A stretch of 64,000 nt of DNA from Vishniacozyma victoriae. Taxonomy: Eukaryota; Basidiomycota; Tremellomycetes; Tremellales; Bulleribasidiaceae. The stretch lies in NCBI GenBank assembly GCA_017654735.1, contig JADPYG010000088.1, positions 3,720,001 through 3,784,000 of the forward strand, in the 5' to 3' direction. Of this stretch, positions 1 to 12,000 are shown one piece after another; the first letter of the stretch is position 1, and each line of letters begins with the position of its first letter. The position numbers and the translations under genes are program-made. The notes beneath the pieces are model-generated. The model worked only from the letters and a program-made list of their open reading frames with translations. It was not told where the DNA came from and did not search any database.

Positions 1-2719
1 TAATGAATGGTGCCCAGCCTGGGGTCTTTTCGGTATATGACATCCGCTGTTCGCATACTAGTACTGCCTCATGCGAAAAGCCGACTGCCAAGACGGATTG
101 CAGATCGGAGGTCGTCGTCCAGTCGAGATCTTGTACTGGTCCACTCCCACTGGTCGTCAGCCTCATCATCACCAGGCGGTAGTAGAGGACACACTCGAAA
201 TAATGAGTCAGTTCCAGACCTGTAGAAAACTCGCTAACGTTCGAATCCCAGATCGTAGCTTCTTGTCTCCCATCCGACATTTCCGAGACTGTTCATCAGC
301 TCATGTTGTAAAAGTGTTGTAGCACTCACTCAGTACAGTCTTTTTCCTAGAACTGCACCTGGCCATGACAATATTCGTTCGTCCAGTATCAACGAAGCCG
401 CTCCTCACCCAAGCTTCCCCATCCACACCATTCACCCTTTGTCCTTTCGTCGCATTATCCTGCACGGCTAGATGCTGGCCCAGTCGAGGTTGCCAGTATT
501 CCAATACCCCAGCCTTTGAAATAGTGAGCACCATGTCTTGAAGCGGAGTATCAGTCTTCCAATCAATCACGGAAGTATGCCATCCCATCGGATCAACAGG
601 TAGCACAAGAGCAGGCAACGATCCCCCTTGAATCGGTAGGCGATAATTATGGAGTAATTGAATGTCCGGCTTGTCGTTGTCCATCTCGTTGGTAGTAGAG
701 GTGACGCGCCAACACCATGCCTGACCGGATCTCGTGACTGCCATGACGACCGCGCTCTGCGTGCGACGCCCTTTGCGACTGATTCCATCATCGATATCCG
801 AAACAGCCAACAACATCGCAACATCATCATCATCCTCCATCTGGAATCCAGGCATAGGCACCGGTTCAGTCGGTTGCGAAGATCCGGGATCAAGATGTTG
901 TATGGTGATTTGAGGACCTTGTTCGTCCCTGGTGAAGAAGACGATAGCGCGACCTTTGGCAAAGATAGCGGAATGTAGGGATGTGCTCGACATGTTCCAA
1001 TGTCCTTTTCCAGCGAGTGATTTCGGTGCTTCCTTGCCATTGACAGGAATGTCCCCTTTTTCTTTAGACCATACTGCAATCTCTCCATTTTCGCATATTG
1101 CCAGTAAACCTCGACCATTCGGAGTACGAACAAAGTGTGACAAAGGATTGTTGAGCTGAACGGATGTCGTTTCTTCGTGATTGACGAGGTTCTCTATTGT
1201 TGTGAGACCGGAGGGTTGGCCTGAAATGAGGTCGGTGAGGGATATACGATATCCCTCTATCCGGTCTGAAGAGGAGAATGCCAGTAGTGAGGATGATGTG
1301 GGTGAGTGGAGAAGCTGAGAACGGGGTGACCATGATACCTTGAGCGTATCGGGGATTCGTATACGGGCAATAGGCAGTGATTTGATCAAAGTAGGTGGTT
1401 TTCGATCAAGGTTCTGCCCATTAGCATCCATTAATCCTGCAAGAGTTGACCTACCACGATACTCCGCAGCGCCAGATTCCCCTGATTGTCCAGATACATC
1501 AACACATCACTCTCTTCACTCGCCAGCCCCTCCAATATCTTCCGGGTCATAGCGGAAGGCTTTGCCTTGCCATCATTTGCCCCACTAATCTCATCCAATA
1601 GACCAGCTCGGAGGACTTCAGCGTCCAGAGCCCATAGCCAGCCTTGTCGTCCTGCTGTGTACTTGTCTTTGCCTTTTCCAGTGAGCGGTATGGTAGGTTT
1701 CGCAAATGCCCGGTGGTCGATTGACGAGACGAGTTGGAACCATGTTGGATCGTCTAGGACTGGTGAGTATATTCGAAAGACGGTATCGGATGTGATGGTA
1801 TAGAGGACTGCATCTCCCCTAATGCTCAGTATGAGTCGAGCGTAGATGAAGGGGTACGTACGAGGATGAAACGCTCTTCCTCCATCCGATCCAATCGATT
1901 TCACGTGGATGCCTGAGTTCTTGCGGCATTCCAATCGCTTCTCCTTTCCTATTGACACCCAAAACATGGACCGACCGGGCTCCCTGCATGTCAGCTCATG
2001 TTCAAAGTGACAGAGATATGGGCGCACCTTCTGGTGCCAAGCTATATGGCCGGACGACGGTGAAAGGCAGATAGAGCTAGGAGCCGGATACGACCTAATC
2101 TCAGCACCGTCATACCTGATGACATACCTGGACCAGAGTCTATCCCAGAATACAACATCCCTATCCTGACCTGCTCTCCAGAGCTGTGCACCAGCGATAG
2201 TTCCCAGAGCCAGCGTACCTTTCAATCAGCTCGTTCGGGAAACCGTAAAGAGACAGCTTACCTTCTTTGTAGTCTAACGTCGTTATCGGATCTGAAGATT
2301 GTAATGTAGATTGGACGGTCCATATCCTGCCATGCTTTCCAGTCTGATATTTCCAGATAACAACATGTACATCGCACCATGCAATAATCTTTCCATCAGC
2401 AAGTATCGCTCGCAAGTCACAAGTGACATACCAATCCATCGGTAGCTACAACACCATGCACCTCGCCCAGCGTCGATGAAGATGATGAACGATGAGGCAA
2501 AGCATCCCAGAATCTTAGTGTCCCCACTATGTCCTGCCTCTCGTCTAGTAGTACGACATTTGTTGACGAGGTATACGCCTAGTTTATCAGTACGACCTCG
2601 ACAAGGACATAGAATGTACGAACGATGAAAGCATGATCTCCGACAGTCAGACAAGCAATTGATTGGCTCGTATGTTTACTAGGTCTACCAGCTATAGTCT
2701 GCCTTAGTCTGAGCGACAT
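1..2719 (-). CDS. RAV1: Rav1/DmX-like RAVE complex subunit, C-terminus outside the window
   Basis: Large WD40 scaffold of the RAVE complex, which reassembles the V1 and V0 sectors of the vacuolar H+-ATPase. Spliced exons read N- to C-terminally down the minus strand. The start MSLRLRQTIAGRPSKHTSQS resembles the yeast Rav1 N-terminus (MSL...GRP) and is followed by WD-type strands (TLRFWDAL, IIAWCDVHVVIWK, GAQLWR). The last part is the conserved RAVE region (VQDLDW, QSVLAVGF). Short introns link the pieces: a 41-nt phase-0 intron at 1414-1454 joins ..LALRSIV to NLDRKPP.., and another lies after KKTVL near 300. A 33-nt candidate intron near 2110-2142 is in frame, so retention cannot be excluded. 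The gene runs off the left edge. The start at 2719 was chosen because this frame stays open and fits the family; MAPEG lies divergently 280 bp away. Confidence 0.85.
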
Positions 2720-2999
2720 TGGCTCGCTGATTAAACTCTACTATTCGATGCGGGATATATACTCTTGGACAGGTAGACTGGTGACGATCCTCCACTTTCA
2801 GATTGAGCCTAACAACTGAGGCGGATAACTCACGTGTCGCCGAGCCTGACAGTATTTACCTCGGCCACGGCCATCGATCCTGCCGTACCGGAAAACTCGG
2901 AGGCTGCAAATCGCTGGAAGGTTGAAGAAAAGCCAATAACATCATCCATTCAATCATCTAATCACTCTCAATAACGCAATCACAATAATCGTATCCACA

Positions 3000-3706
3000 A
3001 TGTCTACCGCCGTCGTCCTCCCCGCCGCTTTCCCCCTTGTAGGCCTCGGCCTCGCAAGCACTTACTTCCTCACCGTACGCCTTTCTTCCTCAAAGGGGTG
3101 ATTACCGCTGATATACCAGTTGTTCCAGGGAAGTAAAGTTATGACCCACCGAAAGGGGGCCAACGTCAACTACCCCAACATGTACGCCAGCGAGGAGGTC
3201 GCCGCCAAGAACCCTGCTGCTTTCGTATGTCCCCTGACCCTGACTGTTTTGCTGATAAGATTAGAAATTGAACTGTGCTCAACGAGCTCACCAGAACACT
3301 TTGGAGAATGTCGGTCAGATCATGATCCTCACTCTTTACCTCGGTATGCTCACTTGACATTATTAATACTGGGCTGACGTATAGGTCTATTCAACCCCAA
3401 GGCTGCTACCGCTTACAACCTCCTCTGGGTCGCCGGTCGAGTCTTGTACACTGTAAGTTGTGTGCATGTTCTTCTTACCGCGTTGCTGACAATTAGACCA
3501 ACTACATTAACAAGGGTCCCGCTGAGAGGGTACGTCCGCACATGGCCTACAGGCGAGAAGCTGACAAATTAGAATGGTGGTTTGGCCAAGATCGCTTACA
3601 TCGGGATGTTAGGTATGTACCGGCTAACTCTGCTCGGCTGATATCAGGTCTATTCTTCCACTCTCTTTACTACTCTGCCTTCCTCAGCTACAAGCTCTTG
3701 GCTTAG
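3000..3706 (+). CDS. MAPEG family microsomal glutathione S-transferase 3-like
   Basis: Small integral membrane enzyme of the MAPEG superfamily, most like MGST3, which has glutathione transferase/peroxidase activity in the endoplasmic reticulum. Seven exons give 152 residues, the usual length. The N-terminal membrane segment (LPAAFPLVGLGLASTYFLT) is followed by YPNMYA, then the family motif NCAQRAHQNTLEN, in which the RAHxN...E pattern contributes to glutathione binding. The second half holds two more hydrophobic segments around GLFNPKAATAYNLLWVAGR. All six introns are 35-45 nt and end in CTGAC/CTGAT plus AG; the last (3613-3647) is only 35 nt. The ATG at 3000 follows a CACAA context. Catalytic substrates cannot be told from sequence. 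Confidence 0.92.
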
Positions 3707-4099
3707 GACTTTCAGTAGTCCCTGGCTTAGATGGCATAGTACATCTTACCTCAAAAGTATCGTATGCATTTGCATTGGTCTCGCAGGCCCTTTCAATATC
3801 GTCACAGGTCGTTACGTAATTAATGAGAATGATCAACAAGCTGGCGCTCCGGTGCCTATCCATTCTATTCACCTTAGACATCTCCTTGTTGCACCCATAC
3901 CGTAGTTTAGATAGCGAGCCAAGCCTGTCCCTCGCTCAGACTCACTCGGCGATCTACTCTCTAATCCCTCATTCCAAAGCCTTGTCCACAACAGAGGCAA
4001 TTTCTGAGGGGGAAAGGAAACGAGCTCGGACGCGACTGATTTCCCGGAAGATCAAAATCAAAATCAAAACACCACACACATTTGGTCTTGCTATTCAAC

Positions 4100-6514
4100 A
4101 TGACATCTCCACCACGTACCATGTCCGCCTCTTCTTCAACCACATCTTCATCGGCATCATCGTCTGCACCAACAAGGAGAATACCAGCGAGTACATCACA
4201 ATCCCGTTCTTATTCCTCGATCTCGACACGCTCAATGGCTAGGACCGCTGGCGCGTTAACTCAGACAACGCTTAATGTATCTTCTATCTACGGAAGGGGG
4301 GCGGCTACTGAGAAGCCTACAAGAGTGTTATCGGGTGGGAAGAGGAAGAGTGATGAGTGCGAGGATGAGGGGAGGAGGAGGAGGAAAGTGACGCGGTTTT
4401 CAGGTGGTAATGGGGAGAAAGCGAAAGTAGAAACGACTACTCCACCTGGATCACCGAAAGGGCCTACTACTCCGATTCGATCTGTTCAGCGTACTATAGC
4501 TCCGACTCCAGCTCGAGACATTCTGAAAGCGGGCTATGACTCTGAGAGCAAGGGGAATGATGAAGAGGATAAAGGATTCATCGTCAAACCGCCGACACCA
4601 CCTCGAATGAAACCTCGTCCACCCATCCCTTCCACGTCCGATTCCGCTGCACCGACTACTCCAGGAAAGAGATGCCTATCGCCTGATCAGGTGGAACATC
4701 GGTCTGCCAAACGAGCAGAGCAACAAACGAACGACCCAACCACCCCAGTCCGCTGTACCATCCAAGAAGACATTTCAATGTTGTCGGTGGCCCGACCAAC
4801 CATCGCTCCCATAAGAACTACAGTGGCATCACCACATCGAGCTCTTTCCTCTATCTCTCGACTCATTACTCCTCATCGACCTACCGCCGAGCTCAAAGCG
4901 ACCACACCGGGTATAGCACGTATGGTCCCCACCATCCCAATCCCATTCAGCTTCAACACCCCGCGCGCAAAGCCACCAGCTACGATATCCGAACCAAATA
5001 CAATGACAAACAATATGATAGATCCGGTGGCGATCGCATCCCAGGAAGCGATGGGCGACTCAGAAGTACCGAAGGAAGTCAAACCTCTCCCAAAGCGAGC
5101 AGTCATGCCTCCACCCAGCATGATACCCGTTCGATCCGCTAAAACATCCTTACCTCCCTTATCTACCTCAACCGCAGGGGCTGGATCATCTAAACCGAAA
5201 CCCTCACTTGGTCTTGCGAACCGCCGACCAGTCAGGCGAGCTACTTCCGCTCAAGGCCCCTCAAAGACCTTGGCAGTATTCAATGAAAACACGGACCCCG
5301 CAGACGTTGCTGTCCGACGCAAACCCTCCTACCCATCTTCTTTGGGTAGTGGTCCACTTGCTCAACCTCGTCCTCGACTTATCTCTGGTCCTATCCAGGT
5401 TCCTCGATCTTTCACCGCTCCGCTCGGATCCTCGACCAGCGATTCAATGGATGTTGACGAAAGACCCACCATGAGGTCTGTCTCGGATCCTGTTCCCCGC
5501 GCTGGGCCTAGACCATCACTATCATCATCTACTTCTAGGCGGGAGGCTTTTACTTCGGACACGAACGACAAATTAGCTGGGCTCAATGATGCTCTGGCGA
5601 AGTTGAAAGTCCGAAGGGATGCCAGTAACAATGCCAGACCTGGACCTTCTGCTGTTTTAAAGCCCAAGGTCCCGACTATCTTGGCCGAGGTACCGGACCA
5701 TATCGCCGCCAATAATGCCAATACCAATGTATCTATCCCATCATCGTCTAGGATGAGCAGTGTACACCGACCTCGTTCGTCTATTGTCGGAGCGGATGTA
5801 TCGATGATGGAAGATGGAGATCGGTCCATTGCGGCTCTGATATCTTCTTCGACGAGTAGCACAGCATTGAGAGGGGTAGTAGCATTCGTGGACGTCAGGA
5901 CAGAGGATGGAGCATGCTCAGGTGACCTTTGGTCAGAGATGTTAAGGAGTCTAGGCGCAAAGGTAAATCCTCTCAAGCTATCGGAATGGGACATAAACTA
6001 ACAACCAGGTCAATGTCCGCCTCACCTCTGCGGTGACTCACATCATCTTCAAATCCGGTCTCCCAACCACACTAGCATGGTACAGACGACAAGATCAGGA
6101 GGAGAGACCATACATAGTAGGAGTTGGGTGGTTACTGAAATCCAAGAAAGGGGGGGAGAAATTGGATGAAGCAGAGTTTACGGTTGATATTGGTGTTGAA
6201 GATATTTTCCAAAAGGTCAGTCTCCTACCCTGTGAGAAGATTGAGCTGATGATGTAGAGAAGAAAGACTATGGAACCTAAAGCGATAGTCGCGTCTTCCC
6301 AGGAGAACCCACCTATCAGTTTATGTAGGTCACGTCCTTCGATACATTGGACAAGCTGATAAACAGCTGCAATCACGGGCTCATCAGCATTCAGAAAGAG
6401 TCTGTTGTATGCGCGTAAGTCCCCCTATAGTGGGTGTAGTCCGGACTGACTGGTTTAGCGAAGATCAGCTCACCGCTCAAGAAAGGTTACACCACCAGGG
6501 ATTACTTTGATTAG
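4100..6514 (+). CDS. BRCT-domain protein, microcephalin (MCPH1)-like
   Basis: Five exons give about 746 residues. The first 600 are disordered, rich in Ser, Pro, Thr and Arg, with many TP/SP sites (TTPGK, TTPVR, TTPIR) and an acidic/basic stretch (KRKSDECEDEGRRRRKVTR). A single BRCT domain follows, starting LRGVVAFVDVRTEDGACSGD and continuing LGAKVNVRLTSAVTHIIFKS and YIVGVGWLLKS. The GVVAFVDVRT / GAKV / THxxFK pattern is that of the MCPH1 N-terminal BRCT more than of Rad4/Dpb11-type domains. The domain is split by an intron right after GAKV. The tail ends LKKGYTTRDYFD. BRCT domains bind phosphopeptides or other BRCT proteins in DNA damage and chromosome condensation control; that role is inferred here. 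The start is the first ATG in frame; the frame also runs upstream from a TTG. Confidence 0.75.
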
Positions 6515-6729
6515 CACCACAAGCATTGTATATATAACGAGGACTCGGAGGTGGTCATGATAACTTATAATGGATGAATAGCATCAGCACTAGCATGAGC
6601 ATTCTTCAGATACGCAGTTGAAAGCGTGGACACTCTAGCCCGATTGTGTTGTATTATATACTATTGCATAAGGTCGTCACAGTCGTGTATTTAGGCAAGA
6701 ATGGTAATATTGAGCAAATCGAGAATGGG

Positions 6730-7121
6730 TCATATAGCCTGGTTGTCGGTTACAGTGATCTAGGATTGTTTAGCTCTTGTTAATCAGACCGAGAGGCGCA
6801 GACTCACGCCTGCAGCCACAAGAGTACAGATTCCAACTAATGGGCCGAGAAATGTTTGGTGCTCAATGAGAACCTCTTTCCTACACGTTCGTCAGTAAGC
6901 CGCAAGCACTAAATGATAGCAAACACACCATTGATATTAAGCCAAAGTCGCTACCAATCAGTATGATCATGACAGAATAGGGGATCATGACTCACGCCAG
7001 GAATGATAGGGATACGTTTGTGGACTATCAATCATCAGCAGCATTCACTCGGCTATCGCGGTATTTATAGCTCGTCATAACATCAAGTTGGGTGGGATAG
7101 ACACATACATCGAAAGCCCAT
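6730..7121 (-). CDS. Small spliced gene, start resembles DUF4236
   Basis: A short minus-strand gene is supported mainly by four intron-like segments with good donors, branch sites and acceptors (for example the one with GTGAGTC donor near 6995). Exon 1 encodes MGFR and joins to FHKRIPIIPG, then RLWLNIN. The MGFRF.KRI.I.PG...LN pattern resembles the N-terminus of bacterial DUF4236 proteins. Beyond that the frame depends on the splice site. One choice gives NGKRFSLSTKHFSAH and a stop (35 residues). An acceptor five bases further gives NEVLIEHQTFLGPLVGICTL, a likely membrane segment, then VAAGITVTDNQAI and a TGA at 6730 (about 53 residues). The second uses all exons. Function is unknown; it could also be a non-coding spliced RNA. 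Confidence 0.4.
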
Positions 7122-7527
7122 TATGATTGATCTGTCTGATTTGATTTAAGTGAAAGAGATTGATATAATGATGGGAAAGTGATAAGTGGGAAAGAAGTTA
7201 CAGGTTGATATCTGAATCTAAAACATGACTATGACGGGATGGATTGAATTGCGGCAATTTAATTGAAACTTGAACTTCGTGCCTTGAGTCATGTCGATCC
7301 CTTTGGGTAGTAGTCATATTCAATCTTGCTATGCATGCACTGCTTTATTCATGCCTTTCAGCACATAAAAGGTAATGCATTCTTTCGCCATGTAAATGCC
7401 CATGCATCAAAATAGACTTTCGAATAGCACCGTCTGACAGGTGTAGAAACTTTATTACGTAAGCATGCCCCGCCGTGACTTGACTTGACCTGCGAATTAG
7501 TGTAATCTCTTGCCTCAACACTGCAAC
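7122..7527. other. Intergenic spacer, divergent promoters
   Basis: The spacer lies between the small minus-strand gene and NSRP1. It is AT-rich with scattered ATGCAT/CATGC words (around 7331 and 7400) and no open frame that looks coded. It presumably holds the promoters of both neighbours. Confidence 0.5.
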
Positions 7528-8920
7528 ATGACTACGGGCGACAACAAGATCAGCTTCTCATTCTCCTCCGCTCCTTTCGGGTCATCTCCACCAACTAAAC
7601 CAGTCGCCCCTGTTACCCATGCCCCTTTATCAAATCTCGAGCTGCTTATGGCAAAAGCAAAAGCCCCCCAACCCACCGCCAGTACATCCAAACCCAAGCC
7701 CAAAGCTCCTATTAAATTCGACGACGACGACGAAGAAGATGATCAACCTGTAGCTTCATCTTCTAAACCCAAATCCAAAAAGCCAAACCCGCGGGACTTA
7801 CTAGAAGGAGGCGCTTCATCCCATGTTAATCGTAATACCGCCATTTCTCGCTCTGAAAAGAAACTCCAATCCGAAGCTCTTGCACTCGACTCGACTGCGT
7901 TCCAATATGATGAAGTTTACGATACACTCAAAGCAGCCGAGAGGAAAGTTGAAGAAGCCAAAAAGATGGAATCGGATAAGAGGGAACCAAAATATATGCA
8001 GAGTTTCTTGGAAGCGGCTAGGCGGAGGAAATTGGATGCGCTACATGCCGAGGAGAAGATGATGCAGATTGAAAGGGAGAAGGAGGGTGGGGAGTTCGAT
8101 GATAAAGAGAAATTCGTCACGAGTGCATATAAAGCTCAGATGGAGGAAGTAAGACGGGCAGAAGAGGAAGAGAGGGTCAAGGAAGGTAAGTTCGCCACCA
8201 GATAGTGATACCAAAGACTGACAAGTAGAACAACTGCGTAATAGCAAGAAAGGTCCAGGACTCACTTCATTCTATAAAACAATGTTGGAGGATTCTGAAG
8301 CGAAACATGCCGCTGCAGTAGCCTCGACCGCAGGAATGGTAGATTCGGGTCCATCACTCGCTATCAAACCGCCATCCCAGCGGGACCAAGTAGAAGACGA
8401 TGAAGCAGAGTACGATCCTTTCCTAGCTCGTGAAGCCTCAAATCGACCAAGTGGACCACCGAAACTCATCGACGACGTTGAGGATAAACCAAAACTACCA
8501 ACTGGAGTCGAGACGAACGATGATGGTGAAGTTGTCGATAAACGAACTCTATTAAAGGCCGGATTGAACATTACAAAGAAACCAACAGCCACCTTACCGA
8601 CATCACTGAAGACCGGTACCAAAAGTAGTACACCAGTGGAGGGACCATGGCAGTCCAGAGCAGTTGGTACTGCAGCAAGTCATAGAGAGAGGATGGCAAG
8701 GGAGAGAAAGAGGTTGGAAGATCAACTTGCTGCGGAGGAGGAGAAGAAAAAGAGGGATGAGGAAGAGGCACTGCGCCTCGAAGAGGAAGAAGCTAGACGG
8801 AGGAGGGAAGGAGATGATGGGCAAGCTGAGAAAAAGAGGCAGGAAGCTAAAGAGAGGTTCTTGGCTAGAAAAAGAGCGAGGGAAGGTGGTGAAGGAAGTA
8901 ATAAAAAGGCAAAGGAGTGA
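7528..8920 (+). CDS. Nuclear speckle splicing regulatory protein 1 (NSRP1/CCDC55) homolog
   Basis: A 449-residue nuclear protein of the NSRP1 (DUF2040) family, which acts in alternative pre-mRNA splicing. The N-terminus is low complexity with Lys/Pro and an acidic run (FDDDDEEDDQ). The conserved core begins ALALDSTAFQYDEVYD and continues KREPKYMQSFLEAARRRK, the DUF2040 hallmark, then a long charged helix (EEKMMQIEREKEGGEFDDKE, KFVTSAYKAQMEE). After one 43-nt intron following EEERVKE it continues EQLRNSKKGPGLTSFYKTML. The C-terminus is a Glu/Lys/Arg coiled coil ending in a basic AREGGEGSNKKAKE tail that could serve as a nuclear signal. The ATG at 7528 is the first in frame; the open frame above it begins only at a TTG. 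Confidence 0.85.
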
Positions 8921-9034
8921 GGCTAATAAGGCCAGAAATGTAGAGAAGGTTATGCATTTTGTACAGTATGGGTGCAAGCTTTTCACATTCTTGCGTTATT
9001 TCCTAGCCTATTTTGATACACGTTTTGTTGAAAC

Positions 9035-12000
9035 CTAATCCTTCTTGTTACTCAAATTGACACCTCTCAAGATATTTCCCAACACTTGGACCCTCTCTTT
9101 AAATTTCCCAGGCCTTTCAATCGGGACCGGCGCAGCTGTAGAAGAATTGGAGGTGGTAGGAGCAACCGATGATCCAGATGAAGAACCGCGGACAAGGGAG
9201 GGGACAGTACTTGCCGCTGATCGTTCCGTCGCCGTTGGGGGTGATTTGACGGTAGATCCCGTCGAGGGCGTGAGGGGGCTTGGCGATAGGACAGTCTGAT
9301 GAGAAGCAGGTGGAGATATGACGACAGCAGCTGGCTTTGATTTGGGTTCAACTTTTGCCTGCGTGATGGGGGTGGGTTTCGCCATATTCTTTCCATGGAG
9401 TGGACCGTGGCGGGGAACATGTTGTGGTCGTTGACCGAATGAACCCATTGAACCAAGATTTGAAGAAAGTAGAGTGGCAGCTTGAACAGCTTTCTGTGCC
9501 CTTACCTCTTCTGCTTCCCCTGCCTTCCGATCTTGTTCATCCTCCTTGGCCTTCTCCTCTTCCATCTTGACTTCCTCTGGCTCTTCCTCAATCCCAGACG
9601 AGGTAGCGCTGGAAGCAGCTCCGAATCCACCGAAACTCGATAATTGACTGGTGACTCCACTAGTACTCATCGTAGTAGTATGTTTAATCACAGGTCGACC
9701 AGCAAGTTGTACCCGATGATCATCTTGCATCTTCGCAGGAGCAGACCAATTTCCGAATCCACCTTTAACATCTTGACCACCCGCTTCCCTTTCTGCGACT
9801 CGTCGAGCAAAAGCAGCAAGTTGGGGATTATGCGATGTGGATGGGAAAGACAGTTTCTCTCTCCACCATTTCGATCGATTCGCTTGAGCAGCTTTGGACT
9901 CTGCAATCTGAGCATCGGAGGTGCCGAGAGGAGGGAACTGTTCAGGAGAGCGAGTATCGACTCGGGGCGTATGTGTCTTGGAAAGGTCCCGGGCGAGAGA
10001 TTGGGAAGCGACGGCCAATTCGGCAAGGAGAGCTTCACGCTCAGGTTCAGTCTTCTCGGCAGCGAGCGCAGCTTGTGTCGCTTTTCCCTTTCTCCTTGCA
10101 CCTCGTTTCTTCTTTTTCTGCGTAGACGGGGTCGCGTCGTCTTGAGCATCGTCATTTCCTTCGCCCTCCGGATCTTCACCATTGTTAGCTTCGGCTGGCG
10201 AGGCGTTTTCAGACAAAGGCGGAGTCTCGATCACAGGTTCGGCGAGCGTAGGCTGGATGGAAGTAGGCTCCATGATAGTTGTTTGGGGTTCCGGTGTCGG
10301 CTCCACATTCAACATGTGCGAAGGAGGCGGTAAAGACGACAATCCCTGATAGGAACTCATGGTTGTAGGGGCAGTAGTTGTAAGAGCCGAAGTCGATGTC
10401 TTGGCCTTTCGACTCCCCTGTCGTACAATCGGACTCTTGGCGAATAGTCCACGATCCTCCTCAGCCCGAATAGCTTTGACGGAATGTTTCATCTCCTTGA
10501 CAGCCGTCCTACCAGCAATCATCTCGGGTAGGTTCCTGACCCATCTCCCGAAATCCCTGGCGCTCACTCGATCTCCGACGTCGAGGCAGAGGACATGATC
10601 CGCTAAGAAAGTTGCGACTTGGTTACCTATTCCCGGGAACTGGTTGATGAGGTACCGTTTTCGATCACGAAGGTATTGTGCGAATTTGGGATTATCGTCC
10701 GTAGCGTCACTCCAACATGCTCGATGGAATATCATGTTGAGGAGAACGACTCCGAGGGACCAGACATCGGCAGGTGCAGGTCGGTATGATGGGCCAACAT
10801 GACCGTTTCGGCATTCTGATCATCAGCACAATTCTCGAATACAACTCATTGTAGACACACCGTAAGACATGTACGGTTTACTACCGCACATCATATCCTG
10901 GTTTTCGTAATCGGTCGTAGCAAGTCCGAAATCCGTCAATTTCACAATGACCTTTCGTTTAGCCTGTAGTTTAATTTGACCATTATCATTCGAGGTCCTT
11001 GCTTGATGCTCCGCCACCGTTTCCAATTCAAAACTATCGCAACATATAAAGTTTTCAGGCTTGATATCACGGTGACTGATTCCAGTTTCATGACATACAG
11101 CAACCGCTTCGCACATTTGCGAAAACATCGATGCGATCAAGCGAAGACGGTCGGCGAGGAGGAGAGTGTTTGGCGAGAATGCAGAGAGTAAAGTTGGAGT
11201 TGGGGGTGTTTGACCGAGTTGAAGAGCTTGAGAGGTGTGCGAGGAGTGATTATGGTGCGACATGATCATGGACGCGGCTGGCGAATTACCGTAGGCGTGG
11301 GAAGAGGGAGCGAATTGGGCATATGGTGATCCAGCGATGGAAGATGATAATGACGAGGCCATGGGATGTTGTGCTGCAAGTCCGGTGAACATTGCTCCAG
11401 GTGAAAAGGGAATGACTGAGGACGAGTATTTTGACGAAGAGAGTAAATGGTTGTTTGTAGCAGCGGATTCGGCAGAAGAGCCTTGTTGGTGCGAGATAGT
11501 AGGCTTGTTGAGCCTATTGTTCTCGAGCCAGTAGAAGCTATATGTCAGCTGGGCTGAAAGGTGTGAACCTACAGATCCTCTCCAGGGCACCATTCCAGTA
11601 ACATGAAGATCCACTTTGAGGTCTGCAATGTCTCGTGTAAAGTGACGATATTGCTATGAATCGGCAGCGAGAGGTGGACGGTAGCTTCAAACATTTGATC
11701 ATCATATTCCCTCTCGCTCAGCCTTGGGCGCGCGATGACCTTGAGAGCTGGGTATGAGCACAACTCAGAAAAGTGTAGACTATCCACTCACCATACTCTC
11801 GTCGCCTGCCTCCGATCTCACGGATATGATAGACCTGAGCAAAAGTGCCCTGGCCGGCTGATCGAACAACCTCATAAATCGTCCTCTGCCTCTGCCTGCC
11901 ATCGGTAGGCATAGCTCCAACAGGTCCATTCCTCCCTGATATACCCATCTCACTCCCTCCCCTCCGCAAAGCATGTTCAATATCATGACCATAAGTCTGA

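Noticed and set aside
225..250. tRNA B-box-like GTTCGAATCC
   Set aside because: It lies in a conserved coding part of RAV1, has no A-box or acceptor stem, and cannot fold as a tRNA.
2720..2874. Upstream ATG at 2874 as the RAV1 start
   Set aside because: The frame from there needs an awkward splice; the ATG at 2719 opens directly into the RAV1 N-terminal pattern.
5362..5994. 210-codon antisense open frame
   Set aside because: It is the complement of the disordered, codon-biased BRCT gene; no start context, introns or protein features of its own.
9644..10333. 229-codon plus-strand frame over the kinase
   Set aside because: It is the antisense of the kinase C-terminal low-complexity region, Arg/Ser/Leu-rich and without family resemblance.
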